A stretch of DNA of 64,000 nt from Arbacia lixula. Lineage: Eukaryota; Echinodermata; Echinoidea; Arbacioida; Arbaciidae. This document shows positions 1 to 11,035 of this stretch, in pieces. Both the position numbers and the translations under genes were made by a program. The notes under the pieces are model-generated. The model did not search any database, was not told the DNA's origin, and saw only the letters and a program-made list of their open reading frames with translations. The stretch's first letter is position 1, and every line of letters begins with the position of its first letter. Where the stretch lies: the NCBI GenBank assembly GCA_963669155.1, contig OZ022576.1, positions 7,864,538 through 7,928,537 of the forward strand, given 5' to 3'.

Positions 1-1540
1 TGTAATATTGGTGGTGCCATTATCCCGTCACCCCGCTAGCCAAACATTGGGTCTTTCTAATTACTCCCTCTTGTGTCGGGCTCCCTTGCCGTAATGCACA
101 GGGCCTCTCTTATTTCTCTGAACGTGTCGTTCAGAAAAGAAAAGGACTCTTTAAGAGAGGAGAAATGAATGAGTCCCTGTCTGGGGATTCGGGGCTGCGA
201 TGTGTGTGCCGCAGGCAACAGTAGCCACTTCATTCAAACATGGAAATTGCTTCTAAATACCCGTGAATTTTGCACAACCGCAAAGGTTTGGGGGATAAAA
301 AGGGGCCACTTTAAACTCGGCCTGTGTCATTGTGTGCAGCTTCAAGTACATGTGCCTTCTTAGTCTACAAACACTGTTTACTTGAGCATAGCAAAGCTAG
401 GAAGTTCGAATAATGCATACACACCAAATGAAAATGAAGATTAAAAGCATGACGAGGTCTACACAATGCATACACATTTCTGATTGGAGGAATGCAGCAA
501 AACAATGGTATTATTAGGGAAAAGAACTACATGTATGCATTTCGGAGAAAGGGTACTGAACAGTGCAATATTGTGCATCTGTATAACAACAGTGTTTCCC
601 TCAGAAATCATGTTGGCTGGTTGGGCATAGCTAATGAGTAAATCCTGTTCATTTAGACAACTTACTTAGGCATTGTAATTATAATAATTGTGAACAATCA
701 CCCAGCATAACTGAAACTCCACATGTGCATTCACGGGATCTGTTAGAAGTTAATGAAACATGTCAGAGATACATTTGCATAGTGTAGGGTGTATGCTTAA
801 GCTAAGTTGAGTTATTTCTTTTGATATTCCCATTTATTCATGCAATATTGAAGGTATCAGGAGATGAGATTCATGTAGGTGTGTATTAGTATGTTGATGT
901 GATTATAATCCTGTGTGTCTCAGAGTCTAGCAAACTTGTTCTATGGGCTGCCAAAATGCATTAACCTGCTGAGACCTGTAGGCAAGAGACAGAGTCATTA
1001 TTGCTATGGGGCAGTCAATGCTGGGTACTGAGAGGGTTAATAGTACATGAAGAGAAATAACAAGAACAGCTATAAGGAAGGGGTACATGAGGAATACACA
1101 GAAACCCCTTCAAGAACAATCCAGGAAGGGTCAATGGATGCCTGGTCAGTACTTTCCCCCTCCTGATGACCCACTACCCCATGGGTCAATATCCAATCCC
1201 GTCATCTGAAGCCATCAAGCCTTCATGAAGGAGGCATTTCTATCCCATCAGCCACTTGTAACTCCGACACACACTCCTCCACTCTCGATCTCCTTTCCCT
1301 GGTGGGAACCAAACGCTCGTTGAGGCCTAATCGTGTGTCGTACAGGCTCGGCCAAATTCCCCCGTCCCTCTGCCACCTGTAATGTATCTTAAACCTGGCC
1401 CGTGGGCACCAATCTAAATTACAAGCGTGCATGTGAAATGGATACGGTAGAGTGATAGCCCTGCTGTAGCTGTGGTGGTATGGAGGAGGAGGGCTACTTT
1501 TCGCACGACCGACTGTGCCTTTGCTGGCTAACTGATTGAA
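1..1540. other. Non-coding AT-rich DNA, nothing recognised
   Basis: Short ORFs on both strands show no domain, signal peptide or cysteine pattern that I recognise. There is no repeat structure beyond scattered ACATGTA words. It could be intergenic or part of a very long intron of the gene at 45.1 kb. Confidence 0.6.
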
Positions 1541-1917
1541 ATGGTGTGTGTGTTGGGGTGGGGGGGGGGGGGGGCGTAAAAAGGAATAGAGTGAATGTGT
1601 TCTAGAGGTGTATGCAGGTCCAGGTAATGGTAACTATGTTCTTGTTATTCAGTTTGGAACTTCTTCAAGAAATGGATGACCTGCATGTAAAATTCTCTCT
1701 AGTGAAGTCTGAAATGGTGGGGGGGGGGGGGGGGGGGGGGGGGGGTGGAGGGGGAGGGGGAGGGGGAGGGGTGTAAAAAAGGAATAGAGTGAATGTGTTC
1801 TAGAGGTGTATGCAGGTCCAGGTAATGATAACTATGTTCTTGATATTCAGTTTGGAACTTCTTCAAGAAATGGATGACCTGCATGTAAAATTCTCTCTAG
1901 TGAAGTCTGAAATGGTG
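1541..1917. repeat. Tandem duplication of a ~165-bp unit split by a G-rich tract
   Basis: The stretch from GTAAAAAGGAATAGAGTGAA (about 1576) to GTCTGAAATGGTGG (about 1718) recurs from about 1773 to 1917, an offset near 197 bp. The copies differ by a few substitutions (for example GGTAATGGTAAC versus GGTAATGATAAC) and one extra A, so the duplication looks recent. Each copy is preceded by a G-rich run. The apparent ORFs here are low-complexity proline/histidine shadows. Confidence 0.9.
1716..1771 (+). repeat. Long oligo(dG) tract with GGGGGA repeats
   Basis: An uninterrupted run of more than 25 G is followed by four GGGGGA-like units. This can form G-quadruplexes in principle and is a likely site of length polymorphism or assembly error. 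Confidence 0.9.
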
Positions 1918-2449
1918 GATGCACTGTATACTACAACAGCTGTAGATCAATAATAAGACCTTGTAAAGTATTGAGGAAGATACATGTATGTGTACCTGTA
2001 ACTTGTTTTACAAGCAATGTAGTACAGATGACAGGACTTGTAATTATGTAATTAACACAGGTCTCCTAATCTTAACCACTACCATTACCTTTCATATGTC
2101 AGCATAGCAAATATTTCTTCTGTAACAAAAATGTATCAATTAGCATGTTCTTGATTTTTTATTCTAGATGATATGTGAATGTGATGAATGGATGCATGTG
2201 TTGGTCTTATCTGATGAGAAATCACAATCAGCTACAAAGGCTTTAATTGAGGTCTATGAGTCAGTCATGACATTTGAAGTTTTACACTAATTGGTTAGAA
2301 AATTCATGGACAAGTTCTATGTAAGAACATCGAGTTGGTAGTAACCTTGTCAAGAAAACTGGCGTGGTGTGAAATAGACTCGAACATGGCTGAAATTCTC
2401 TTGCTCTCTCTCAACCATTGTTTTTTTTTATGACCCCAATATGGAAACT
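1918..2449. other. Non-coding DNA, nothing recognised
   Basis: No ORF, repeat or RNA-like structure that I could identify. Confidence 0.5.
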
Positions 2450-2612
2450 GAATGGGACAAATTCATATACTGCGACAATACAGAGAGCTTCTCAAGACAA
2501 TGCAAGAGAAATGCTCCAGTAAAGATGTGTATTTTTAGAGGAGAGAAAGCTTGGTTTTGTGCTACCCCCCCCCCCCCCTTGGATCATATTGTTGTTGCCT
2601 GAACTTTTTCAT
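2450..2612. repeat. Dispersed repeat, copy A
   Basis: The core TTTTTAGAGGAGAGAAAGCT, then GTTTTGTGCTA, an oligo-C run and TCATATTG, is shared with copy B at 5150-5312 in the same orientation. Weaker similarity (GCAAGAGAA and neighbouring words) extends upstream. The C-run sits at the same place in both, so it belongs to the repeat unit. No coding capacity was seen; the family is unidentified. Confidence 0.75.
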
Positions 2613-5149
2613 GTGCTAAAATAAAGTATCAAAGTATCAAAATAAGCCACATTAGAGCCCAAATGGAAAGGCAAACAAAACAGGAATTGACACTTTGAGT
2701 TTAGTTGGACAGCGCGGCCACAGCGGGACCCAGCGTGTGAGCGTTTTCTGAGGGGAACGATTTACCCGCAGATTGAAGGGAGAACGTGACGCTGCTTTCT
2801 GTACCGGCACTGGGGCGTGTGGGTACGATATTGAGCTGGTGTTTGGGCAGTGAGTCACCGAGCAAATAAAGGGAAGGAGTCTGCCAGTTAAAGGCAGTCC
2901 GGAGTTGCGTCTGAGCACATCTACCAGAGTATGGATTTTGATGCTGTGAAGCTCAGAACATTGAATGGGGTTGATCTAGACAAACCAGGCACTTTTTTTT
3001 AAGTTCCAAGGTAGTCACACGGAACATAGGGATGATTATCATCACAAACAGATAAGGACGATCACAGTAAGTGAAAGAAAGGAACATACCTGCTTTCTTC
3101 TTATTTGTTCCTCATTCATTTACAGGACTGTACTTCTCACTAGTACTGGGTGTATGGCTTAAATGTCTTTTTCAGTTTGAAATTACCCCAGACAACTATT
3201 TCACTTATATCTAGCCACAGTTATTGTGATAGCTTTATCCTGGAACACATGGTTGTTTCTCAACAAGCGATCCTAGATTGTGAAACCAGGTACAACATAT
3301 TTTATCCTGGGGTAGAATGGATAGCCAGATTGCATTCTGTTGATTATCATCTTGAGAGTGGTGGGTTCCTTTAAAGAAAAGAGGGAGAGAAGGGTGAAAA
3401 GAGCTCGCCAGGTGAGGAACAAAAGAGCGTTTCACGTTCATGACCCAACAACCAAAAACCGCTGAAGATAAGGGGGGGGGGGGAGATCTGGGAGGAGGAA
3501 AAAAATTGCAGGAAAACATAAGTAATTTGATGTGAGAGGGAAAGAATGGCCTTAGGAACTGTGCAAATAACAAGTCCTTCGGGTTTCTACAGTTGGTCAG
3601 TTCTACTTTGAGAATTGAACAAATACAGTGCAGGCTTGCTGGAACTTTGCTATTTGCCCATAAACCAAATTTCCCCCTTAAAACACACGTGAAACACAAC
3701 ATTTGTTCAGTGAGTGTAGCAATTTTCTATACTTTGCGATTCTTATCTTTCCTTCATGATTGCTCGAACAATATATGCATTGTTCAGCAAACCACAAGCA
3801 CATGAAGCATTCTGTTATGCACCCGTGAACTATCACAGTACATGTTCCTTAAGTATGGAACCGTGACATTTTTTACGGGGCTGATTTTAATGCAATTTTT
3901 CTCTCTGTTGTGCTTCCTTCACATTCTTACATTGCAGGACAAGAAAACTACTTCTCAGTTTTTGATATATGTTTGGGATTGTATGATTTCTACCTTGCTT
4001 GTAACCCCATCCAATTACTCAACCTCACCTTGCCCCTCACCCCCCCCCCCCCCCCCTTCAACTTCTCCCTTCTCAAACCCTCCGCTCACCTTTTTTTTTT
4101 TTTTTTGATATTTGAGTGAATTCTAATACTCCTTTTAAAAGAGCAATGCTTTAGTATTTCAAATGTTCCATATGCCTCCCTCTATTCTCACCAACAGCCC
4201 CATCCTGACAGTCATCATGGTTACAATGGGGGCATATCTACTGATTGGTGTGGGCCATTTAAACTTACTAAGTTGAATAATTGAAAGGGGTCTGAGTCTG
4301 TATCTTCATGCATTAAATGCAATGTCTATTTACCTCAAACAGGAAATGTTGATCTTTCCTCCAGATTTCAATAGAACATGAAGATGATCTTGCTATTTCA
4401 GAGCAGAATGAGGTAAGGTAGTCTTGAAACAAAAATCTCGAAGGGAACACTGACAAGTGATTGCCTCTCTCCTTAATGGCTGCTGAGGGATTTGAGAGCA
4501 GTTTGTACCCTGTGTAAAGTGCATATTGTATATTGGAGCTGTCGTCATAGAGATTGCATAAAAGACAGCCGAAAAGGGAACAGAAACTGATGCCTGTACC
4601 GTTTCACTGATGTTGACATGGTAATCCATCAAAATTTAACGATGAATGTTGCTATGAATTTGCTTATTTTACCGAGGAGTCGCCCACATTCACTGTGTCT
4701 TTTCACTGCTTTGACTTCAACAGCACCTCTATTCATCCACAGAGTCAAAGGGAGCTAGTGTTTCTTTTATTGGGACCCTCTCTCTGTCAAATGTTTTACT
4801 GTGAATTGAGATGATTTATGGGCCAATTCCACTCACTCAATCATGACTTTTTTCAGAGAGACAATGAGCTTGTTAGGTACAGTTAGAAAAAGTTGATGTG
4901 CATTGAATCTGATAGGACTATGATGTTTCAGAACTATTTCACCTCTGTTCTATAATAGACTAATGATACATGTTTAATGAGGATTCACATGTTCACTCGA
5001 ATTAGATTACAAATGTACCTGATGTAAGACTTGTATACTGTTTAATGAAGTGTACACTGCTTTCTAATTGACTGGTTAGCAAGGATTTTCATTTTTTTTG
5101 TCCATGTGCTGTGGCACTTTTTGGTTGCTTTTTTCCTACTATTGCCAGA
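2613..5149. other. Non-coding DNA with one GC-richer patch and homopolymer runs
   Basis: The patch at about 2700-2935 is clearly GC-richer and less repetitive than its flanks. It is open in a minus-strand frame of 88 codons but shows no protein motif. Homopolymers include G at about 3473-3483, C at 4040-4056 and T at 4091-4106. ORFs across them are artefacts of simple sequence. No gene is supported. Confidence 0.5.
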
Positions 5150-5312
5150 AAACATTCACAAGAAACTTTGAAAACCCCCCAAAGATATTATGCTCCTCAA
5201 GATATGCAAGAGAAGAGTTCTAAGAACAGTTTTTAGAGGAGAGAAAGCTCAGTTTTGTGCTACCCCCCCCCCCCCCTTTTTGGGTCATATTGCTGTTACT
5301 TGACTGTGGTTT
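5150..5312. repeat. Dispersed repeat, copy B
   Basis: Partner of copy A at 2450-2612: TTTTTAGAGGAGAGAAAGCT, GTTTTGTGCTA, an oligo-C run, then GGGTCATATTGCTGTTACTTG. It lies about 2.7 kb downstream in the same orientation and is moderately diverged. Confidence 0.75.
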
Positions 5313-8300
5313 GCTACGTTCAAACACATCACAGTAAAAGAAGTTGAAGTGAGCGGGCTAATAATGGGAAAGAAGGTAAAGTGATGCATGATTAATTGTA
5401 TTTACTTAACTGACATCATGTACATGTGTTCCTTTCGCCTACACTTCCAAAATCCAGATCATGCAAATAAGCATGCGTAATTAATTAGCTCTCTTTGTGA
5501 ATGATTATCTATGAAATTGCGAGTCATCAGATTCATGCCTTTTGCATTTGAATCTTTGTTTCCACTTGATTTCACATCATGCAATTAATCATCATTCAAT
5601 CGCTTCAGGTTGTCATTGTGGACAGGTAACTCCCAAACTGATGTTTTCAAGCCAAGGTCTGTGAACTTTTAATCAGGTGTCCATCTTAGATGATATACAG
5701 GCAACCTGTTGAGCGCCGCTCTACACTCTTGTTGCTGGTTGACGCGTCAATGAACCGATACTTTCAGGCAGGACGTTGCTTTGCTGACAAGAAGCGAAAG
5801 TAGCCCGCTATCAAGTCCTGCAAATCTTGATCCATCAGCAATTTGATTTTCGAGGTCATTCATGTTTCCTGCTTCCTCACATATCAAACAAATATCAGGT
5901 GCAGCATATTAAGAAACATTCCTTTTGTCTTAAAAGTGGATGGGCGTTCCTGCTTCTGCGAGAAAAATGGCACGAGAGAAAAAAATCATGATGAAACCGT
6001 TCTGCCATCCTCATCAGGTCTGGATTTAGTCAGAGAGGTGTAAGGAATGGAGTCAGCACGAAGTGTAATTTATTCCTACAGCAGTCATGTGCATTGATAC
6101 CACAATGGAATATTTTTACGCGTTTGGCTCTTTGATCAGGGAGATCCGCCGCCAAACAAGCAAGAAAAAATGTAGGATGCATTTTTAGGAATATATATTC
6201 TGTATGCGAAGAAGATTTCAGAATCATTTCATGTACTGAAGTGCATGTGCAGTAGTATTTTATAACATCGTATAATGATACGATTCTGTGAATTTCGGAT
6301 TATATTGTTGCTTCAATTTTTGATAACTCAATATTGTCGAAAACATGTCAGAGAAATGGCTCCATATTGCACATTGGGCAATCATATTTCCTTACAAATA
6401 TCTTTTTAATCGTTTGAGTGTTGCACCTTCCATGGAAGCAACCTCGATTTCATGTGCGGAGATATCCGAAAAAGTTACGGACCAAATTCTTTCCACAATT
6501 TCCACAAAATTTCCCTTCGCTCACCCCTTATCTAATTTCCAGTGTGTGTAATAAGATCAGCTATGAACTCCCAGCGAAGTCTGAACGGTTGACATATTTC
6601 TCAAACCAGATTTTCTTTTGTTATTCAGAGGAAGGCACTGCCTAATTAGAAATATAGGGTATTGTTTGAAACACCTGAATAACTTGAATTTTCATGAGGC
6701 GGTGGTCATCATAGATCAAAGGAAGTCTATCCGAGCGCAGTCCATCCATGATAGGACCATGATTTAGTTTAGCTTCAATTTTTTTACTTTTTTGAGATAT
6801 TTCCTTCTTAGTATCCTGAAATCAAATATGAATGGGACACATGATCATGGAAGAGATGCATTTCACTGAATATAGATCTTCGTCTTCCTTTAATTAGGTC
6901 TTCTGTTTGGGATATTATATGCACCATTTCAGTGAATTGATTTAGCTTCCATTTGTTATTGTTGCTTTCTAAGACAAACTTTCAACATTGTAGTAATGGA
7001 TAACTTGTGGAAAAAAGAAAAGAAAGAAAGAATGTGGAAAGATAGTATTTTAGGCTGATCAGGCCCCTGGATTTAATTTTGCCTGTGCTGCCCTTTCATT
7101 AACCCAGGAGCCCAGCCCCTCTGCTGGCAGCTCTGGGACCCTCTCATTTCAGTCATTATCTACCCCCATCACGTCCCCTTTTCAATGCATCTCAGCTATT
7201 TAAGGGGCGATATATGTGTAGCAATGCAAGATGCAACAAAAGAAAAGAGGAACCAAATCTAATTGAGTTTCAGCGCTAGCTTTCTGTAGTTTAATGCAGG
7301 GGCCCGTTTGGCTTGGTGCCAAGCTGCCACAGGTGTTCTGTGTTTAGACTTGCCTGGTATTCTCTAGATATACGCTGATTTGGAGAGACATGAAAAGGCA
7401 CTTTTTTTCCCTGGCGAGCGCCCTTTGTGTGCTTGTGTCATACATTACAAACACTCACAAAAGCACGTTCATTGTCATCTGCCATCATTTCTCCGCACTG
7501 TACATTGTAGCTTTCGCCGGGTGTACGACAAACGGCGTTTGCCTTTTTCTCGTAACTTTAGTTGTCGCCTCCCCTCCGTGCAATAGCAGGCAGGGTGCAA
7601 GGAAGAAAGAGAGAGAGAGAGAGAGAGAGGTGAAAAGAAGAAAAAGTTTGATGCATTATCACGCTATTTGTTCTTCTCTTCTTCTTTTTTTTTTCATTTC
7701 TCCCACTCTTTCATCTTTGATATGACCTACCTGATAGACTGTGCTTTAGCAACCAACTGCCTTTTGTATTCCGTCTTCTCTATATCAGCCTGCAACGGAG
7801 CGAGTCTGATTTGGTTTGAATGGCTTGCCGTGTCCCCATAAATTAACAGGTATGAATGCTTGCTGCCTTTGCTTGACAAGTGCTTCTTTAGGAGTTACCC
7901 ATGGCTGGTCATGTGTTAGTGGGCGATTGTGAGTGCATAAAGGCAAGGCACAATGCGCTACTCTGAGAGCAAACACAACCCCTGCATGTATATATGAACC
8001 ATGCTGAGTAGAATCTGGCAGTTCTTTGCTTGCTCCATCGTTCGAAGGCAAGACTTGGAGAGTTCTTTAGCGAAATGGGGGTGAAGATGGTAGTGGTGAG
8101 GGGTTGAGGGTGAGGCATGGGGGTGGGGGGGGGGAGGGGGGGTGAGAGGCTGGTAGAAAACCAGGGCTTGGGCCTGCATGGGAACGTAGCTCAGGCACTA
8201 AAGTCGCACCTCCTACTACTCTTTAGGTCAGTTCAAGAAAGTTGTGGACCAGTTTGTATGCAATGAACAAACTGTACTGGACATTGTTTTGGAAGAAAGC

Positions 8301-8394
8301 AGATGATGCCTGGCTTGCCTGAGGTATAACATACATGTCAAGTCATACTAGAGGCACAGTAGTCTTGTAGGGCAATACATTTCTAGCCTAGCTA
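5313..8394. other. Non-coding DNA with an octamer/homeodomain-rich patch
   Basis: At 5461-5490 an ATGCAAAT octamer is followed within about 25 bp by TAATTAATTA, the kind of site pair bound by POU and homeodomain proteins. A GA microsatellite occupies about 7608-7630 and a G-rich run about 8117-8142. ORFs at 7.38-7.73 kb overlap the GA repeat and match nothing known. Confidence 0.45.
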
Positions 8395-8471
8395 GGTGCT
8401 AATAATGCAGGTAAATGAATGCACTTCAGCAACTTGCAGGGCTTAGTAATGTTTCATTAATATGGCCCCCC
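8395..8471 (+). mobile_element. Half copy of a short hairpin element
   Basis: GCAACTTGCAGGGCTTAGTA, then ATGTTTCATTAATATGGCCCC, matches the right arm of the hairpin at 31925-32028 (GCAACTTGCTGGGCTAGACT, then GGTTTCATGAATGGCCCC). No clear left arm is present, so this is a truncated copy or a diverged relative. Confidence 0.5.
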
Positions 8472-10500
8472 GGTCCTTATGCAATCATGGATTTAAGTTT
8501 ATACATGTGCCTTACAAATCATAATAAAGAATAAACCATTTTGGTGAGTGATGTTTTACTTTCTTGGATAGCATGCACATTTTCAGCTACCTGTTTAGGA
8601 ACTTTGTCGTTGTTTGACTGATGATCTAGCTGTGCTATTGGTTGATGAAATGTGTTAGTGCTATTTTTAATCAATTGGTTGGACAAGCTTTCTGTTCAAC
8701 AGACAGAGTGAAACAATCAGTCAATCAATCCATCATTAGTTTGAATGATTTAATGCAATTGTGATCAGCTATAAGTCTCTATAACTTTCAGGAGAGCCAT
8801 AGCCACGCTTTGTAGCCTCCCCCTTCTTTTCTTGTAGGTTTGTTAATGTTTGCTCAGGGAGGTGTTACGAAGGAGTAGAAACTCGAGCATAATATATTCA
8901 AACATCTGTATGGGTTCTAAAGCGTGCTCATGAATGCCAAAAGCATTCCATAATCATGACAATGCTTTGATGTTCCATGTGCCGTGCCGACATTTAGCTG
9001 ATGTCAACTTGAAAAGAAATTTCTTTAATTTCCCATTTGTCTGTAGACGTTTTGTTTTTGACAAATTTGTTTGCAAACTTTAAGGAAGTTAACGGCAGAT
9101 AATGACAGATCCTTTACTCTGCTTTTGTTTCGAAAAGTATTGAGGAATCATTAAAAATCGGACATATAAGCTATTTTTATTACTTACAAAATTGGCCAAT
9201 TTCTTCACTTTCCGACAACTTGTGCATCTGGGGGATTCAACCACTCTCAAAATGATATATTAAGCTGTGCATTATCATTAACGGCGTTTGTGTGTGTTTG
9301 CGTGAAACAGAGATATTTCACTTGAAAAACTTGTTTATTTGTGTTTGCTGATACCTGTTATGCTCATGGAAGTATTAACAGAACGGGACAAGCGAAATGA
9401 GACTGTAAATTTCTTTTGTCCTCTCCGAGAAGCCGTTGCCACACAATCATATTCATAATTGTTCAAACACCTGAACAGCACCTGTTGAGAACACATAACT
9501 TTTCAGCGGCTTGGCACATGGGTTCAAAGGAAGAAAGTTGCTTCATATCCTTCCATAACACGTCCCTGGTTTGCTGTAGGACTCATTCAAGTCCTCAAAA
9601 TGTTAGAGAAATGAATGTTTTATGAATGCTTTGATTGACTTATTTCATTGTTCATTTCAGGATATTTCATTCATATGGGTCATGAATGACAGTAACCTCC
9701 AACATTGAAAAAATTACCCTCTTTATGGGTGAACTGTACATAATATATAAACTGTGAACTGTATGTGTGCTTATCATGAAATTTCCATGTACATAGAATC
9801 AATGGTGAGATTTGTTATGTCATGCACAGTGAAATTTCATGCACAGTTGTACAGCTTTATAGTAATTAACAATAAAAGGTATTTGACATACTTTCACTTC
9901 ATTAGACAGCTATAGTGCCTTTTTCACCTATGACCCACTTTCCTAATTTATTTGACCCATTACTAAAGTTTACACTAAAGCTTGCCTAAGGATTGCCATA
10001 CATAATGAAAACTAATGTATTCAATGTATTCAAAGTGCATCTAGGATGTTCTTGTTCTGAACAAAAGAATGTGATTTGTTTAAGGCAGGTGGAGAAATGT
10101 TCCATTGCTAGACTGATAGACCAACATGTGCATAAAATTTGAATGATATGTATCAAATGTTTTATTTTACAATAAATTGCTCATGGCTTACCCAGCATAG
10201 CAGCAAATAATGTTTTAAAAATGAATAACATCCCAATGGAAGGACGATTGTTTAATTGCAATGTTTGAATGGATTCCTTCTCTCCAGTCTGATTAACACA
10301 ACTCTTACCCTCATAATGATTGGACACTTGTGCAGATATAGATTTCTGATTCATTTGAACTTGTTTTATTGCACCGTATTAGGAGTCTGCAGGAAATATC
10401 TTTTGTGCGTTGAGATTCACATTTCTGCGCAGTGCACATACGAAGACGGAGAGAGAGAGTTTTTGTTTTTATTTAGCTCTACTTTTCTGCAGTGGGCATG
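8472..10500. other. Non-coding AT-rich DNA, nothing recognised
   Basis: Only short unconvincing ORFs. TTTCATGCACAG is repeated locally near 9820-9850. Nothing else stands out. Confidence 0.5.
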
Positions 10501-10965
10501 TTTATATGTGGTATGTGGAGTGCCCATGCTAAGCATTTGTTCATACCCCTCGGGAGCCGTCATACCAGACACAATAACCAACATGTTATTCCCGTCAATG
10601 TTTCTCACAACACTGCGAGTGCAAACACACCACCTCTTTTCATCTTGGCACTGCCAGCCAGATGCACCACAAAGGTTCAACCTCTGGCATATGGCACGTC
10701 TGTCATTGTCTCCTTACAAATGCGTTCTGTTAAGAAGTTCACCCGCTCATCCTTGCGCTGTTTGAGTGAGAAATGCGCCTCCAATTCTTTGCACGCTAGT
10801 GGAGTGTGAACTCACACCTGCGGTGAGTGTATTCACAGACACTTGTAAGACATTTTCCAAACTTTTCCTCCCTTTCTAACCGGTACTTATCCTCGGTATA
10901 TGGAGTACCCCCGCCGAGCTATTGTTCATGGAACCCACAGGTGCTCTGCATACCAGTCAAACCGG
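10500..10965. repeat. Pair of diverged ~60-bp direct repeats
   Basis: GGTATGTGGAGTGCCCATGC (from about 10510) resembles GGTATATGGAGTACCCCCGC (from about 10895). In both, similarity continues through a TTGTTCAT word to CATACCAG about 40 bp later. The ORF of 169 codons starting at 10256 overlaps the first copy, has other frames open across it, and matches no family I recognise. Confidence 0.55.
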
Positions 10966-10971
10966 GGTATA

Positions 10972-11035
10972 CCAGGGTCTAGGCATGCCATAGTCTAGGC
11001 ATACCATGGTCTAGGCAGACCAGGGTCTAAGGCTG
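10972..11035 (+). repeat. 16-bp minisatellite, four units
   Basis: Four head-to-tail units: CCAGGGTCTAGGCATG, CCATAGTCTAGGCATA, CCATGGTCTAGGCAGA, CCAGGGTCTAAGGCTG. It lies directly after the second copy of the 10.5/10.9 kb repeat pair. Confidence 0.9.

Noticed and set aside
8177-8240. GGGAACGTAGCTCAGGCACT as a tRNA 5' half
   Set aside because: The A-box-like start is good, but there is no proper anticodon stem or T-arm downstream.
10256-10765. 169-codon + strand ORF
   Set aside because: No family resemblance, overlaps ORFs in other frames and a duplicated non-coding segment; no exon borders.
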